A stretch of 64,000 nucleotides of DNA from Acinetobacter pittii ATCC 19004 = CIP 70.29 (GTDB taxonomy: Bacteria > Pseudomonadota > Gammaproteobacteria > Pseudomonadales > Moraxellaceae), in the NCBI RefSeq assembly GCF_000369045.1, contig NZ_KB849790.1, positions 441,422 through 505,421 on the forward strand, written 5' to 3'. A program made the position numbers and the translations under genes. Shown here in pieces: positions 46,074 to 54,618 of this stretch. The notes below the pieces were generated by a model. It searched no databases, was not told the origin of the DNA, and worked only from the letters and a program-made list of their open reading frames with translations. Numbering within the stretch: position 1 is the first letter of the stretch; every line of letters begins with the position of its first letter.

Positions 46074-47246
46074 ATGATGAAAAACGCACTCTATACCCCA
46101 ACCATTATTTTAATGGCAATTGCCGCAGGCATTTGTACAGGTGGAAATTATTTTAGTCAGCCACTTATTCATTCAATTAGTGTAAGCCTAGATTTAACTG
46201 AAACAACTACAGCGTGGGTGCCAACTCTAGCCCAAATCACCTACGCATGTGGCTTACTCTTTTTAATGCCGTTGGGTGACATATTAGAAAAGCGCAAGCT
46301 GCTATTTGTCTTTATGTTATTGGCTTCAAGCGGATTAATTATTAGCGGGTTTTCGCACAATATTTATCTTTTACTGCTTGGTACTGTCATTACTGGCCTA
46401 TTTTCTAGTGCAGCCCAACTGTTGTTACCGCTTGCTGCAAGTCTGGTTCCAATTCAACAAAGCGGTCGTGTCGTTGGCTTTCTACTGAGTGGACTGATGA
46501 TGGGGGTTTTACTCGCCCGCTCCCTTTCTGGGCTAATGTCTACACTTTTTGCATGGAATATTATTTATCTGGTCAGTGGTTTTCTGTTACTCATCATTGC
46601 CATTATTTTGCATCGTAATATCGGGTTATTTCCACCAACCAAATCTGAAAACTATGCAAAAACTATTCGCTCTTTACCACAGATTTTTATTCAAAATCGG
46701 CGGTTAAGAACCAGAACTTATATTGGTGGTTTTACATTTGCTTGTGTAAGTTTAACCTTTACCACCATGTCGTTGCTTTTGGCTCCAGCACCCTATTTTT
46801 TTAGCGACTTTACCATTGGCCTTTTCAGTTTTGTTGGGGTATTAGGGACGTTCGTTGCCAATTTTTCAGGTAAATTTATTGATCAAGGCTACATTCATAA
46901 AATTTCAATTTATTGCGGCATTGGCCTTATTTTAAGTTGGATTCTTTTTTCACTTTTACCCTACCATTTCGCTTTTTATATTATTGCCTTACTCATTCTC
47001 TACGCTTCTCTTTCTGCTGTGCATGTCACCAACCAAAGTATTGTATTTAAACTTAATCAAGAACTACGCTCACGTTTTAACGCGATTTATATGACGGGTT
47101 ACTTTGCTGGCGGCGCTTTAGGCACAACGGCAGGAAGTTATGCTTGGAAACACTTCGGATGGACAGGTGTCTGTATTTTGGGTTTAATTTTTGCCGTTTT
47201 ATGTCTTTATTATTGTGTACATGATGCAAAAAATCAGCACAATTAA
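46074..47246 (+). CDS. MFS transporter, DHA1-like
   Basis: This 390-aa membrane protein has about 12 hydrophobic segments. The first-helix block AIAAGICTGGNYFSQPLI and the LMPLGDILEKRKL loop mirror the transporter at 33908-35125, its paralogue. It follows the IclR gene by 63 bp on the same strand. Substrate is unknown; linkage suggests movement of a dicarboxylate or metabolite. The ATG follows a weak AAGG site; a second ATG three bases on is as good. Confidence 0.85.
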   Translation: MMKNALYTPTIILMAIAAGICTGGNYFSQPLIHSISVSLDLTETTTAWVPTLAQITYACGLLFLMPLGDILEKRKLLFVFMLLASSGLIISGFSHNIYLLLLGTVITGLFSSAAQLLLPLAASLVPIQQSGRVVGFLLSGLMMGVLLARSLSGLMSTLFAWNIIYLVSGFLLLIIAIILHRNIGLFPPTKSENYAKTIRSLPQIFIQNRRLRTRTYIGGFTFACVSLTFTTMSLLLAPAPYFFSDFTIGLFSFVGVLGTFVANFSGKFIDQGYIHKISIYCGIGLILSWILFSLLPYHFAFYIIALLILYASLSAVHVTNQSIVFKLNQELRSRFNAIYMTGYFAGGALGTTAGSYAWKHFGWTGVCILGLIFAVLCLYYCVHDAKNQHN

Positions 47247-47285
47247 AGCTTGTGCTGATCTTATATAAAGTAGGTTAATGGTTCG

Positions 47286-48257
47286 TTATAAAAGCCCTAA
47301 TAATCGACCACGAATAATGTCTTCTGCCTCTTTGACAATCCGACTAACCAGTTCATCGCATGTCGGAATATCATGAATCAAGCTAGCCACTAACCCACAT
47401 GACCATGCACCTGCATTTACATCGCCATCAATCATGACTTTTGGATAAACCCCTGCAACTTCTTCAATAATATCTTCAAACTTAATGTTATCGCCGAGTG
47501 CTTTTTCTTTTGCCACGATTTTTTCTACAGCAGCATTATTCATGACACGTTCTGTATTTCGCAAAGCACGCATAATTAAACGTGTATCTCTTTCGGTTGC
47601 ATTCAGAATCGCCTGCTTCACATTTGCATGTACGGGAGCTTCCTGAGTCGCAATAAAGCGCGTTCCCATGTTAATTCCATCGGCTCCCATCGCTAATGCA
47701 GCAGCCAGTGAGCGTCCATCTGCCATCCCACCTGAGGCAACAAACGGAATTTCTAATGCATCAGCAGCTAAAGGCAATAAAATCATATTGGGCACATCAT
47801 CCTCACCGGGGTGACCACCACACTCAAATCCATCTACAGAAACCGCATCGCACCCAATTTGCTGAGCTTTTAAGCTATGTCGAACCGAAGTACATTTGTG
47901 AATTACTTTAATACCAGCAGCCTTTAAATATGGCATGACTTGTTCAGGATTACGCCCCGCTGTTTCTACAACCTTTACTCCGCCTTTAATGATTGCTTCT
48001 ACAAAACCCGGATAATCAGGAGTATTTACCGTAGGCAAAAAGGTTAAATTTACCCCAAAAGGCTTGTCGGTCATTTCTCGGCAACGTGCAATTTCTTTTG
48101 CCAGATTTTCAGGCGTACGCTGAGTCAGGCCAGTGATAATACCTAACCCACCCGCGTTTGAAACCGCAGCCGCAAGCTCTGCAAAACCAACATAATGCAT
48201 ACCGCCTTGAATAATTGGATGCTCAATTTCAAATAATTCTGTAATTTTGGTCTTCAT
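47286..48257 (-). CDS. Nitronate monooxygenase family (FMN flavoprotein)
   Basis: This protein of about 323 aa is a TIM-barrel FMN flavoprotein of the 2-nitropropane dioxygenase/nitronate monooxygenase family. The N-terminal PIIQGGMHYVGFAELAAAVSNAGG and central VDGFECGGHPGEDD with the His base, plus VASGGMADGRSLAAALAMGADGINMGTRF, are the FMN-binding parts. The family oxidises nitronates, but relatives include enoyl reductase-like enzymes, so an acyl-CoA role is possible here. I start at 48257 after GGAAAG. Divergent from the second hydratase. Confidence 0.85.
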   Translation of the reverse strand: MKTKITELFEIEHPIIQGGMHYVGFAELAAAVSNAGGLGIITGLTQRTPENLAKEIARCREMTDKPFGVNLTFLPTVNTPDYPGFVEAIIKGGVKVVETAGRNPEQVMPYLKAAGIKVIHKCTSVRHSLKAQQIGCDAVSVDGFECGGHPGEDDVPNMILLPLAADALEIPFVASGGMADGRSLAAALAMGADGINMGTRFIATQEAPVHANVKQAILNATERDTRLIMRALRNTERVMNNAAVEKIVAKEKALGDNIKFEDIIEEVAGVYPKVMIDGDVNAGAWSCGLVASLIHDIPTCDELVSRIVKEAEDIIRGRLLGLL

Positions 48258-48360
48258 ATTCTTTCCACTCACTGTTCTATAGCTAGCCTCTTATTTCCTT
48301 AGCAGAGCTAGATACTTATTAACGCATAAATCCTGTCTACATTTAAAGCGAATTAAGGTA

Positions 48361-48378
48361 AAATTTCACAATACAAAA
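48361..48378. promoter_or_regulatory. IclR-type operator candidate at the second hydratase promoter
   Basis: AAATTTCACAATACAAAA contains TTTCACAATACAAAA (48364-48378), one mismatch from TTTYGYANTRCRAAA. It also matches the reverse complement of the site at 33371-33387 in 16 of 18 bases. It sits in the divergent gap between the nitronate monooxygenase-like gene and the hydratase gene. Confidence 0.45.
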
Positions 48379-48483
48379 TTTTATACCATAATATAAAACA
48401 AAATAATTGATAGCGGAATTATTTTTCGATAGCATTATTTTAATGAGTTTAATTTTTAGACAGAAAGTTAATTAAAGGAATGA

Positions 48484-49296
48484 ATGATGCAGCAGGACAA
48501 CAAAACTCAAAACCAGCTTAAAACAGGCACAATTCATGAATCTTTTGATAGAAATATACTAACGCTCACCATGAGTAATCCCACTAAAAAAAATGCAATT
48601 AATTACGAAATGTATGCGGCCCTAAGTCAGGCCTTAAATAAGGCTGCAACTAATCAAGACATTCATGTGGTTGTGCTGACTGGTGAAGACTCCGCATTTA
48701 CCAGCGGCAATGATGTAAACGCATTTGAAAAACGCGATACCACCACTTCAGAACCACCCGCTTCGATTGTTTTCTTAAAAAGCTTAGCAACGTTTCCAAA
48801 ACCGATTATTGCTAAAGTAAATGGTGTAGCAATTGGTATTGGCAGCACCATGCTTCTACATTGCGACCTTGTGTATGCAAGCCAAAACTCTATTTTCCAA
48901 TTCCCCTTTGTGAATTTGGGACTTGTACCTGAAGCGGGTTCAAGTTACATCTTGCCAAGACTATTGGGCTTTGCTCGTGCTTCTGAGATTATTTTATTGG
49001 GTGAAAAGTTTTCGGCAGACCAAGCAAAGAATTATGGTCTGGTAAATGAAATATTTGAGGCAACTGAGCTGGATCAAGCGGTTGAAGATGTGGCTATTAA
49101 ACTTGCTCACAAACCAAGCCAAGCCTTACAGCTCAGTAAAAAGTTACTAAGAGATATACCAATTGATGATCTACTCAATCGTATTGATCATGAGTCGACT
49201 ATTTTCTCACACTGTTTACAGGGTTCCGAGTTTAAAGAAGCATTAAATGCTTTCAAAGAAAAACGAAAACCGAACTTTCACAGCCAAACAACCTAA
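48484..49296 (+). CDS. Enoyl-CoA hydratase/isomerase
   Basis: This 270-aa crotonase-fold protein has the oxyanion-hole SAFTSGNDVNAFEK and GVAIGIGSTMLLHCDLVYASQN, then FPFVNLGLVPEAGSSYIL. The conserved Gly at the second oxyanion site is retained. TSGNDV instead of SAGAD-type sequence suggests a delta-3,delta-2-enoyl-CoA isomerase-like or divergent hydratase. AAAGGA precedes the ATG. It is alone on this strand, between two operators, and converges with the IclR gene. Confidence 0.85.
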   Translation: MMQQDNKTQNQLKTGTIHESFDRNILTLTMSNPTKKNAINYEMYAALSQALNKAATNQDIHVVVLTGEDSAFTSGNDVNAFEKRDTTTSEPPASIVFLKSLATFPKPIIAKVNGVAIGIGSTMLLHCDLVYASQNSIFQFPFVNLGLVPEAGSSYILPRLLGFARASEIILLGEKFSADQAKNYGLVNEIFEATELDQAVEDVAIKLAHKPSQALQLSKKLLRDIPIDDLLNRIDHESTIFSHCLQGSEFKEALNAFKEKRKPNFHSQTT

Positions 49297-49312
49297 AACT
49301 CGCCCATTAAAA

Positions 49313-49339
49313 AGCCAGCCTTGAAAAACAAAGCTGGCT
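49313..49339. terminator. Stem-loop between hydratase and convergent IclR gene
   Basis: AGCCAGC pairs with GCTGGCT over a 13-base loop, flanked by A-rich sequence on the left. No long T-run follows. It probably serves as the bidirectional end of both genes. Confidence 0.65.
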
Positions 49340-49361
49340 CTTATAAATAAATTAAATACGT

Positions 49362-50213
49362 TTAACTAATCTCAGTACGAATATTATTCACCATGTGTAA
49401 AAGACGCGGTGCAATATCTTCTTCGAGTTTTTCACGGTTCATAATGAAACTTGGACCGCCACAGTTAAACACCAGCAAACCATGTTGTTCATGAATAAGT
49501 GGGACTGCAACCGAATTTACATCTTTATGCCATTCACCGATTGAAAAACAATATCCGAAATCTTGGTAGTCTTTAAACGCTTTGTCTAGATCACGGTTAA
49601 TTTTGATCCAGTCTTCTTTGTGTTTGCTACGGATGGCATCAAGTAAAAATTTTCTTTCGTCTTCAGGCATTGCAGCTAAACATGCACGCCCCATAGAACT
49701 TAAATGAATCGGTAAATAAGTTCCAACTTGACGGCGCATGGTCATATTGCCTTTACCCTGTACCACATCAAGATAAATCATGTTCAGTCGATCGCGTGTT
49801 GCCATCGCTACAGCAGCGCCAGCATAGTCTGCCAAATTTTTCATATATGGATGAGCAATAGAGCGAATCGATACGTTAGACAGCATGGAATAACCAAACG
49901 CAAGAACCCCTACTGAAAGCTGGAATTTGCTTGAGTTAGGTACTTGTTTGATATAACCCAAACGCGACAAGGTATGTGTAAGGCGAGTAATGGTTGGTTT
50001 TGGTAAACCTGTCATCTGAGCAAGCTCTTGGTTACCCAAATGCTGATGCTTAGGAGTAAAACAACGTAATAGCTCTAAACCACGTGCTAATGCAGTAATA
50101 AATTGGCGATCATTTTCATCCTGCATGTCTTCAATCGGATGTAATAATTCATGCCTTAAAGGCGCTAATAATTTTTCTGTCTGTTCTGCATCTACTGCAT
50201 CGTTCATTGTCAT
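49362..50213 (-). CDS. IclR-family regulator of the second acyl-CoA locus
   Basis: This 283-aa protein is a paralogue of the IclR protein at 45168-46010. It shares FITALARGLELLRCF, LGNQELAQMTGLPKPTITRLTHTLSRLGYIKQV and AVAMATRDRLNMIYLDVVQ. I start at the ATG at 50213 after GGAT; a GTG at 50237 would add eight residues but lies inside a 15-bp perfect palindrome. It probably controls the hydratase, CoA-transferase and dehydrogenase genes around it, and itself. Confidence 0.87.
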   Translation of the reverse strand: MTMNDAVDAEQTEKLLAPLRHELLHPIEDMQDENDRQFITALARGLELLRCFTPKHQHLGNQELAQMTGLPKPTITRLTHTLSRLGYIKQVPNSSKFQLSVGVLAFGYSMLSNVSIRSIAHPYMKNLADYAGAAVAMATRDRLNMIYLDVVQGKGNMTMRRQVGTYLPIHLSSMGRACLAAMPEDERKFLLDAIRSKHKEDWIKINRDLDKAFKDYQDFGYCFSIGEWHKDVNSVAVPLIHEQHGLLVFNCGGPSFIMNREKLEEDIAPRLLHMVNNIRTEIS

Positions 50214-50229
50214 ACCAATCCATATTTTG

Positions 50230-50244
50230 TTTCGCACTGCGAAA
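50230..50244. promoter_or_regulatory. Perfect 15-bp palindrome upstream of the IclR gene
   Basis: TTTCGCACTGCGAAA is perfectly symmetric about the central C. It ends 16 bp upstream of the IclR start, as expected for autoregulation, and is the best match to the site family. Confidence 0.65.
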
Positions 50245-50390
50245 ATTATAATCTATTTTTTCTATAAATAGCAAAAGAGCAAACATCCGAGTCTGCATCT
50301 AAAAGATAACTTCTAACTCATTAAAGCGAAAGATTAAATATTTTATTTTCTGATTTTAAATATAATTTTAACCTTCCGCTTTTAAGCCAC

Positions 50391-51608
50391 CTACCCAATT
50401 ACACCTTTTTCTTTGAGCTCAGCCAGTTTTTCTGGAGAAACTACTCGACCTAAAACCGCCTGCGTATGTTCACCCAACAGCGGAGGTGCTGTTTTGTATT
50501 CAACGGGTGTTCTAGAAAGTTTGATTGGCGAGCCAATTACCTTCAATTTTTTACGTTGAGGATGGTTCATCTCGACCAGCATTTCTCGGGCAATGACTTG
50601 CGGCTCTTGAAAAGCTTGTTCCAAGTTATTAATCACACCGACGGGAACTTTAGCGGCATAAATTGCACCTACCCATTCATCTGCTGTTTTTGTTAAAAAG
50701 TGAGTTTGTAAAATTTCGATAATTTCATCACGATGCTTGATTCGGTCCGCATTTCGAGCAAAACGTGCATCATTTGGTAAATCGGGTAACCCAATACTTC
50801 GACAGAGTTGAATAAACTGAGTGTCATTTCCACATGCAATAATAAAATCACGGTCAGAAGCTTTGAACACTTGATAAGGCACAATATTAGCGTGTGCATT
50901 GCCATAACGTTTAGGGATTTTTCCTGATGAAAGATAATTCATTCCCTGATTTGCCATTGTGGCAATTTGAACATCAAGCAAAGCCATATCAACGTATTGG
51001 CCTAAACCTGTCACATGGCGATTGAGTAAAGCAGCCTGTATGGCAATCGTAGAATAAAGTCCCGTGGCTAAATCAGAAAATGCGACCCCTACTTTTTGTG
51101 GACCGCCACCCGGCAAATCATCTCGCTCACCCGTAACTGACATAAGACCGCCCATGCCCTGAATAATAAAGTCATAACCGGGCTCTTCTGCTCTGGGACC
51201 ATTTTGACCAAAACCTGTTATCGAGCAATACACCAGTTTAGGGTTAATCGCAGATAAAGACTCATAGTCCAAACCGTACTTTTTTAGAGACCCCGCTTTG
51301 TAGTTTTCAATCACGACATCGGTGTCTTGAATGAGGGCTTTAATCAATTCTTGACCATCAGGACTCGCAATGTCGATGGCAACCGATAGTTTATTGCGGT
51401 TGGTCGACTGATAATAAGCGGCTTCTTGAGTGTCTTGGCCTGAGTCATCTTTCATCCAAGGCGGCCCCCAAGAACGGGTATCATCACCGACTTTCGGTCG
51501 TTCAATCTTGATGACTTCTGCGCCTAAATCGGCAAGAATCTGCCCACACCAAGGTCCAGCCAATACCCGACTTAAGTCAAGCACCCGAATTCCATTTAAA
51601 GCACCCAT
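50391..51608 (-). CDS. Class III (CaiB/BaiF-type) CoA-transferase
   Basis: This protein of about 405 aa transfers CoA between acyl groups. The N-terminal block GALNGIRVLDLSRVLAGPWCGQILADLGAEVIKIERP and AYYQSTNRNKLSVAIDI are typical. The nucleophilic Asp is in VGVAFSDLATGLYS at about residue 179. I start at the ATG at 51608; one three codons earlier is equally possible. It is divergent from the acyl-CoA dehydrogenase gene across two operator-like sites. By analogy it activates a dicarboxylate with succinyl-CoA. Confidence 0.88.
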   Translation of the reverse strand: MGALNGIRVLDLSRVLAGPWCGQILADLGAEVIKIERPKVGDDTRSWGPPWMKDDSGQDTQEAAYYQSTNRNKLSVAIDIASPDGQELIKALIQDTDVVIENYKAGSLKKYGLDYESLSAINPKLVYCSITGFGQNGPRAEEPGYDFIIQGMGGLMSVTGERDDLPGGGPQKVGVAFSDLATGLYSTIAIQAALLNRHVTGLGQYVDMALLDVQIATMANQGMNYLSSGKIPKRYGNAHANIVPYQVFKASDRDFIIACGNDTQFIQLCRSIGLPDLPNDARFARNADRIKHRDEIIEILQTHFLTKTADEWVGAIYAAKVPVGVINNLEQAFQEPQVIAREMLVEMNHPQRKKLKVIGSPIKLSRTPVEYKTAPPLLGEHTQAVLGRVVSPEKLAELKEKGVIG

Positions 51609-51665
51609 CTTCATCCCACTATATTTTGTGACTCATTTCCTATAGGAAAATTTATCCATTTAAAA

Positions 51666-51680
51666 TTTCGCATAGCGATA
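51666..51680. promoter_or_regulatory. IclR-type site on the CoA-transferase side
   Basis: TTTCGCATAGCGATA lies 58 bp upstream of the CoA-transferase start. It carries two mismatches to TTTYGYANTRCRAAA and mirrors the site at 51810-51824. Confidence 0.5.
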
Positions 51681-51809
51681 TATATTTTTAATATACACAG
51701 CTCTTTTTAAAAATCAAACTTTAATTTTCCACTAAAAATAATGATTTTTTATAAGGAAATATAGCTTAAATAAATCAATAAATTAGCCAAACACAAATCA
51801 ACAACAAAG

Positions 51810-51824
51810 TATCGCATTGCGAAA
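51810..51824. promoter_or_regulatory. IclR-type site on the dehydrogenase side
   Basis: TATCGCATTGCGAAA reads TTTCGCAATGCGATA on the minus strand, one mismatch from the consensus. It lies 116 bp before the dehydrogenase ATG. Its orientation is inverted relative to the site on the other side of the gap. Confidence 0.55.
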
Positions 51825-51939
51825 TTAATTTTCAAAATGTATTGTTTTGCGTTTATCCTTTGATTACTATCGCTTCAAATATTGGTGATTTTACGAACAT
51901 CACATTGATGTTTTTAGTATGTAGTAAAAGGACGAGACT

Positions 51940-53091
51940 ATGATTCGAGAACAGGAAACCTTAGATCAACTTGTTGATATGATTCGACAATTTGTTGAAG
52001 GTGTATTAATTCCTCATGAGAATGAAGTCGCTGAAACGGATGAAATTCCTCAAGATATCGTTGAGCAAATGAAAGCTCTCGGTTTATTTGGTTTAACCAT
52101 TCCTGAAGAATACGAAGGTCTTGGCCTGACGATGGAAGAAGAAGTCTATGTGGCTTTTGAATTAGGTCGTACCTCTCCGGCTTTTCGCTCTCTCATTGGG
52201 ACCAATAATGGCATTGGCTCAAGTGGCCTGATTATTGATGGGACCGAAGCACAAAAATCATTTTTCTTGCCACGTTTAGCACGTGGTGAAGTGATCAGTT
52301 CTTTTTGCTTAACCGAACCAGATGCAGGCTCTGATGCTGCCTCTTTAAAAACCACCGCTGTAAAAGAGGGTGACTTTTATATTTTAAATGGTACTAAACG
52401 CTTTATTACCAATGCCCCTCACGCTGGTGTATTTACAGTCATGGCTCGTACAAACTTTGATATTAAAGGTGCTGGGGGCATTTCTGCTTTTATTGTCGAT
52501 AGCCAAACTCCGGGCATTTTTCTTGGCAAACGCGATAAAAAAATGGGACAAAAAGGCGCCCATACCTGTGACGTTATTTTTGAAAATTGTCGCATTCCAG
52601 CCTCAGCGCTCATTGGTGGTGTAGAAGGTGTTGGTTTTAAAACGGCCATGAAAGTACTCGATAAAGGCCGTTTGCATATTGCGGCTTTGAGTGTCGGCGC
52701 AGCAACACGAATGCTAGACGACTCTTTAAATTACGCCATCGAACGCAAGCAATTTGGACAACCGATTGCCGAATTCCAACTCATTCAAGCCATGCTTGCC
52801 GATTCAAAAGCTGAAATTTATGCCGCTAAATGTATGGTCTTAGACGCTGCACGCCTACGCGATGCAGGACAAAACGTTAGCACTGAAGCCTCATGCGCAA
52901 AAATGTTTGCAACCGAAATGTGTGGCCGCGTTGCTGATCGCTGCGTACAAATTCACGGCGGTGCGGGTTACATCAGTGAATATGCCATTGAACGTTTTTA
53001 TCGAGATGTTCGTTTGTTCCGTCTCTATGAAGGGACTACTCAAATTCAACAAGTGATTATTGCCCGAAACATGATTCGCGCTGCGTCTTAA
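51940..53091 (+). CDS. Acyl-CoA dehydrogenase, paralogue of dcaA
   Basis: This 383-aa FAD enzyme is colinear with dcaA at 39208-40362 and highly similar throughout. Shared stretches include SLIGTNNGIGSS, SFCLTEPDAGSDAASLKTTA, GVEGVGFKTAMKVLDKGRLH and GGAGYISEYAIERFYRDVRL. The catalytic Glu lies in LYEGTTQIQQ. Differences cluster in the N-terminal half, suggesting a shifted substrate range. AAAGGACGAG precedes the ATG. It heads a rightward pair with the permease. Confidence 0.9.
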   Translation: MIREQETLDQLVDMIRQFVEGVLIPHENEVAETDEIPQDIVEQMKALGLFGLTIPEEYEGLGLTMEEEVYVAFELGRTSPAFRSLIGTNNGIGSSGLIIDGTEAQKSFFLPRLARGEVISSFCLTEPDAGSDAASLKTTAVKEGDFYILNGTKRFITNAPHAGVFTVMARTNFDIKGAGGISAFIVDSQTPGIFLGKRDKKMGQKGAHTCDVIFENCRIPASALIGGVEGVGFKTAMKVLDKGRLHIAALSVGAATRMLDDSLNYAIERKQFGQPIAEFQLIQAMLADSKAEIYAAKCMVLDAARLRDAGQNVSTEASCAKMFATEMCGRVADRCVQIHGGAGYISEYAIERFYRDVRLFRLYEGTTQIQQVIIARNMIRAAS

Positions 53092-53100
53092 TCAAATTTT

Positions 53101-53130
53101 AAGCACTTCAAAACGACTTGAAGTGCTTTT
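53101..53130 (+). terminator. Hairpin with T-run between dehydrogenase and permease genes
   Basis: AAGCACTTCAA pairs with TTGAAGTGCTT and is followed by TTTTATC. It lies 23 bp before the permease start. It probably causes partial termination, reducing permease expression, the same relative position as the hairpin in the dcaA-dcaK pair. Confidence 0.8.
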
Positions 53131-53152
53131 TATCAAATGTAGGTAATGGATT

Positions 53153-54403
53153 ATGGCTACAAATTACAAAGAAGGTCTTTCTCGTATACAGCCTCATACG
53201 TGGAAAATAGCTTTTATTTTTGCTTTTCTAGCACTGTTGGTAGATGGTGCAGATTTGATGATGCTGTCTTATAGCTTAAATAGTATTAAGGCAGATTTTG
53301 GATTAAGTTCAGTACAAGCAGGTATGCTTGGCAGTTTCACATTGGCAGGCATGGCTGTTGGTGGGATTTTTGGGGGATGGGCGTGCGATAAATTTGGTCG
53401 CGTGCGCATTGTTGTTATTTCTATTTTAACTTTCTCACTCCTCACCTGTGGCTTAGGTTTCACTCAAAGCTTTCTTCAGTTTGGTATTTTAAGATTTTTT
53501 GCATCACTGGGTTTGGGTTCACTCTATATCGCCTGTAATACCCTCATGGCCGAATATGTCCCAACCCGTTACCGCACCACAGTACTGGGTACCCTACAAG
53601 CAGGTTGGACGGTTGGCTATATTGTTGCGACTTTGCTTGCAGGCTGGATTATTCCTGATCATGGCTGGCGCATGCTGTTTTATGTTGCGATTATTCCTGT
53701 TGTTATTGCTGTCCTCATGCATATTCTTGTACCCGAACCAGAAGCATGGCAAAAATCTCGACTACAACAACCTGTTGTAGCTCAAAACGCATCGAAAACT
53801 TCGGCATTTAAGCTTATTTTCCAAGATAAACGAAACCGCAATATGTTTATCTTGTGGGCGTTAACCGCTGGCTTTTTACAGTTTGGTTACTATGGCGTAA
53901 ATAACTGGATGCCGTCATACCTTGAAAGCGAACTCGGTATGAAGTTTAAAGAAATGACTGCCTATATGGTAGGTACATATACCGCCATGATTTTAGGTAA
54001 AGTTCTTGCGGGCATGATGGCCGATAAATTAGGGCGTCGCTTTACCTATGCCTTTGGTGCAATTGGTACTGCTATTTTCCTACCTTTAATTGTTTTTTAT
54101 AACTCGCCAAGCAACATTCTATATTTACTGGTCACTTTTGGTTTCCTCTACGGCATTCCGTATGGCGTAAATGCCACCTACATGACCGAAAGCTTTGCGA
54201 CCGCTATTCGCGGTACAGCCATTGGTGGAGCCTATAATGTTGGACGTTTAGGTGCTGCTTTAGCCCCTGCAACGATTGGTTTCTTAGCCTCTGGCGGGTC
54301 AATTGGTTTAGGTTTTGTCGTGATGGGTGCTGCCTACCTGATTTGTGGCGTGATACCAGCCCTATTTATTAAAGAAAAATTATATGACCCTCAAAAGTCA
54401 TAA
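53153..54403 (+). CDS. MFS dicarboxylate/aromatic-acid permease, paralogue of dcaK
   Basis: This 416-aa, 12-helix transporter has FAFLALLVDGADLMMLSYSLN in the first helix, GGWACDKFGRVRIV in loop 2-3 and SYLESELGMKFKEMTAYMVG. It is similar over its length to the permease at 37866-39149. Expressed with the upstream acyl-CoA dehydrogenase. Substrate inferred as a dicarboxylate related to, but different from, that of the first cluster. Confidence 0.9.
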   Translation: MATNYKEGLSRIQPHTWKIAFIFAFLALLVDGADLMMLSYSLNSIKADFGLSSVQAGMLGSFTLAGMAVGGIFGGWACDKFGRVRIVVISILTFSLLTCGLGFTQSFLQFGILRFFASLGLGSLYIACNTLMAEYVPTRYRTTVLGTLQAGWTVGYIVATLLAGWIIPDHGWRMLFYVAIIPVVIAVLMHILVPEPEAWQKSRLQQPVVAQNASKTSAFKLIFQDKRNRNMFILWALTAGFLQFGYYGVNNWMPSYLESELGMKFKEMTAYMVGTYTAMILGKVLAGMMADKLGRRFTYAFGAIGTAIFLPLIVFYNSPSNILYLLVTFGFLYGIPYGVNATYMTESFATAIRGTAIGGAYNVGRLGAALAPATIGFLASGGSIGLGFVVMGAAYLICGVIPALFIKEKLYDPQKS

Positions 54404-54445
54404 ATAGATCTATCAAATAGGTCATATGCCTATCTGGTTGATGGT

Positions 54446-54480
54446 GCTAACGATCGAAACATGTGTTTTAAATCGTTAGC
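54446..54480. other. Long imperfect hairpin in convergent gap
   Basis: GCTAACGAT (54446-54454) pairs with ATCGTTAGC (54472-54480); inside, AAACA and TGTTT extend the helix past a small internal loop. No T-run follows on either strand, so its role at the 3' end of the permease transcript is unclear. Confidence 0.55.
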
Positions 54481-54564
54481 CAAAAATAAGGAATTTACTC
54501 CTCAAAGTTAATCCTTATTTTCACATATGTAGAGTGTATCTACTCTTCATTTTAATTTTTTAGG

Positions 54565-54594
54565 TAAGCTTAGCTCCCTTGGGAGCTAAGCTTA
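54565..54594. terminator. Perfect 14-bp inverted repeat downstream of phnX
   Basis: TAAGCTTAGCTCCC pairs perfectly with GGGAGCTAAGCTTA over two bases. It lies 25 bp after the phnX stop. It lacks a downstream U-tract, so it may block 3' exonucleases or be a noncanonical terminator. Confidence 0.6.
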
Positions 54595-54618
54595 AAAAGA
54601 TATAGACCTAAACTTTGT

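Larger units (their letters stand above)
51609..51939. promoter_or_regulatory. Divergent control region of the second locus
   Basis: A 331-bp AT-rich gap without a gene holds two operator-like sites at 51666-51680 and 51810-51824. Promoters for the CoA-transferase and the dehydrogenase-permease operon should lie here. Confidence 0.6.

Noticed and set aside
51940..53091. Glutaryl-CoA dehydrogenase next to a glutarate CoA-transferase
   Set aside because: The dehydrogenase is much closer to its neighbour dcaA over its whole length than to the glutaryl-CoA dehydrogenase pattern I know; left as a general acyl-CoA dehydrogenase.
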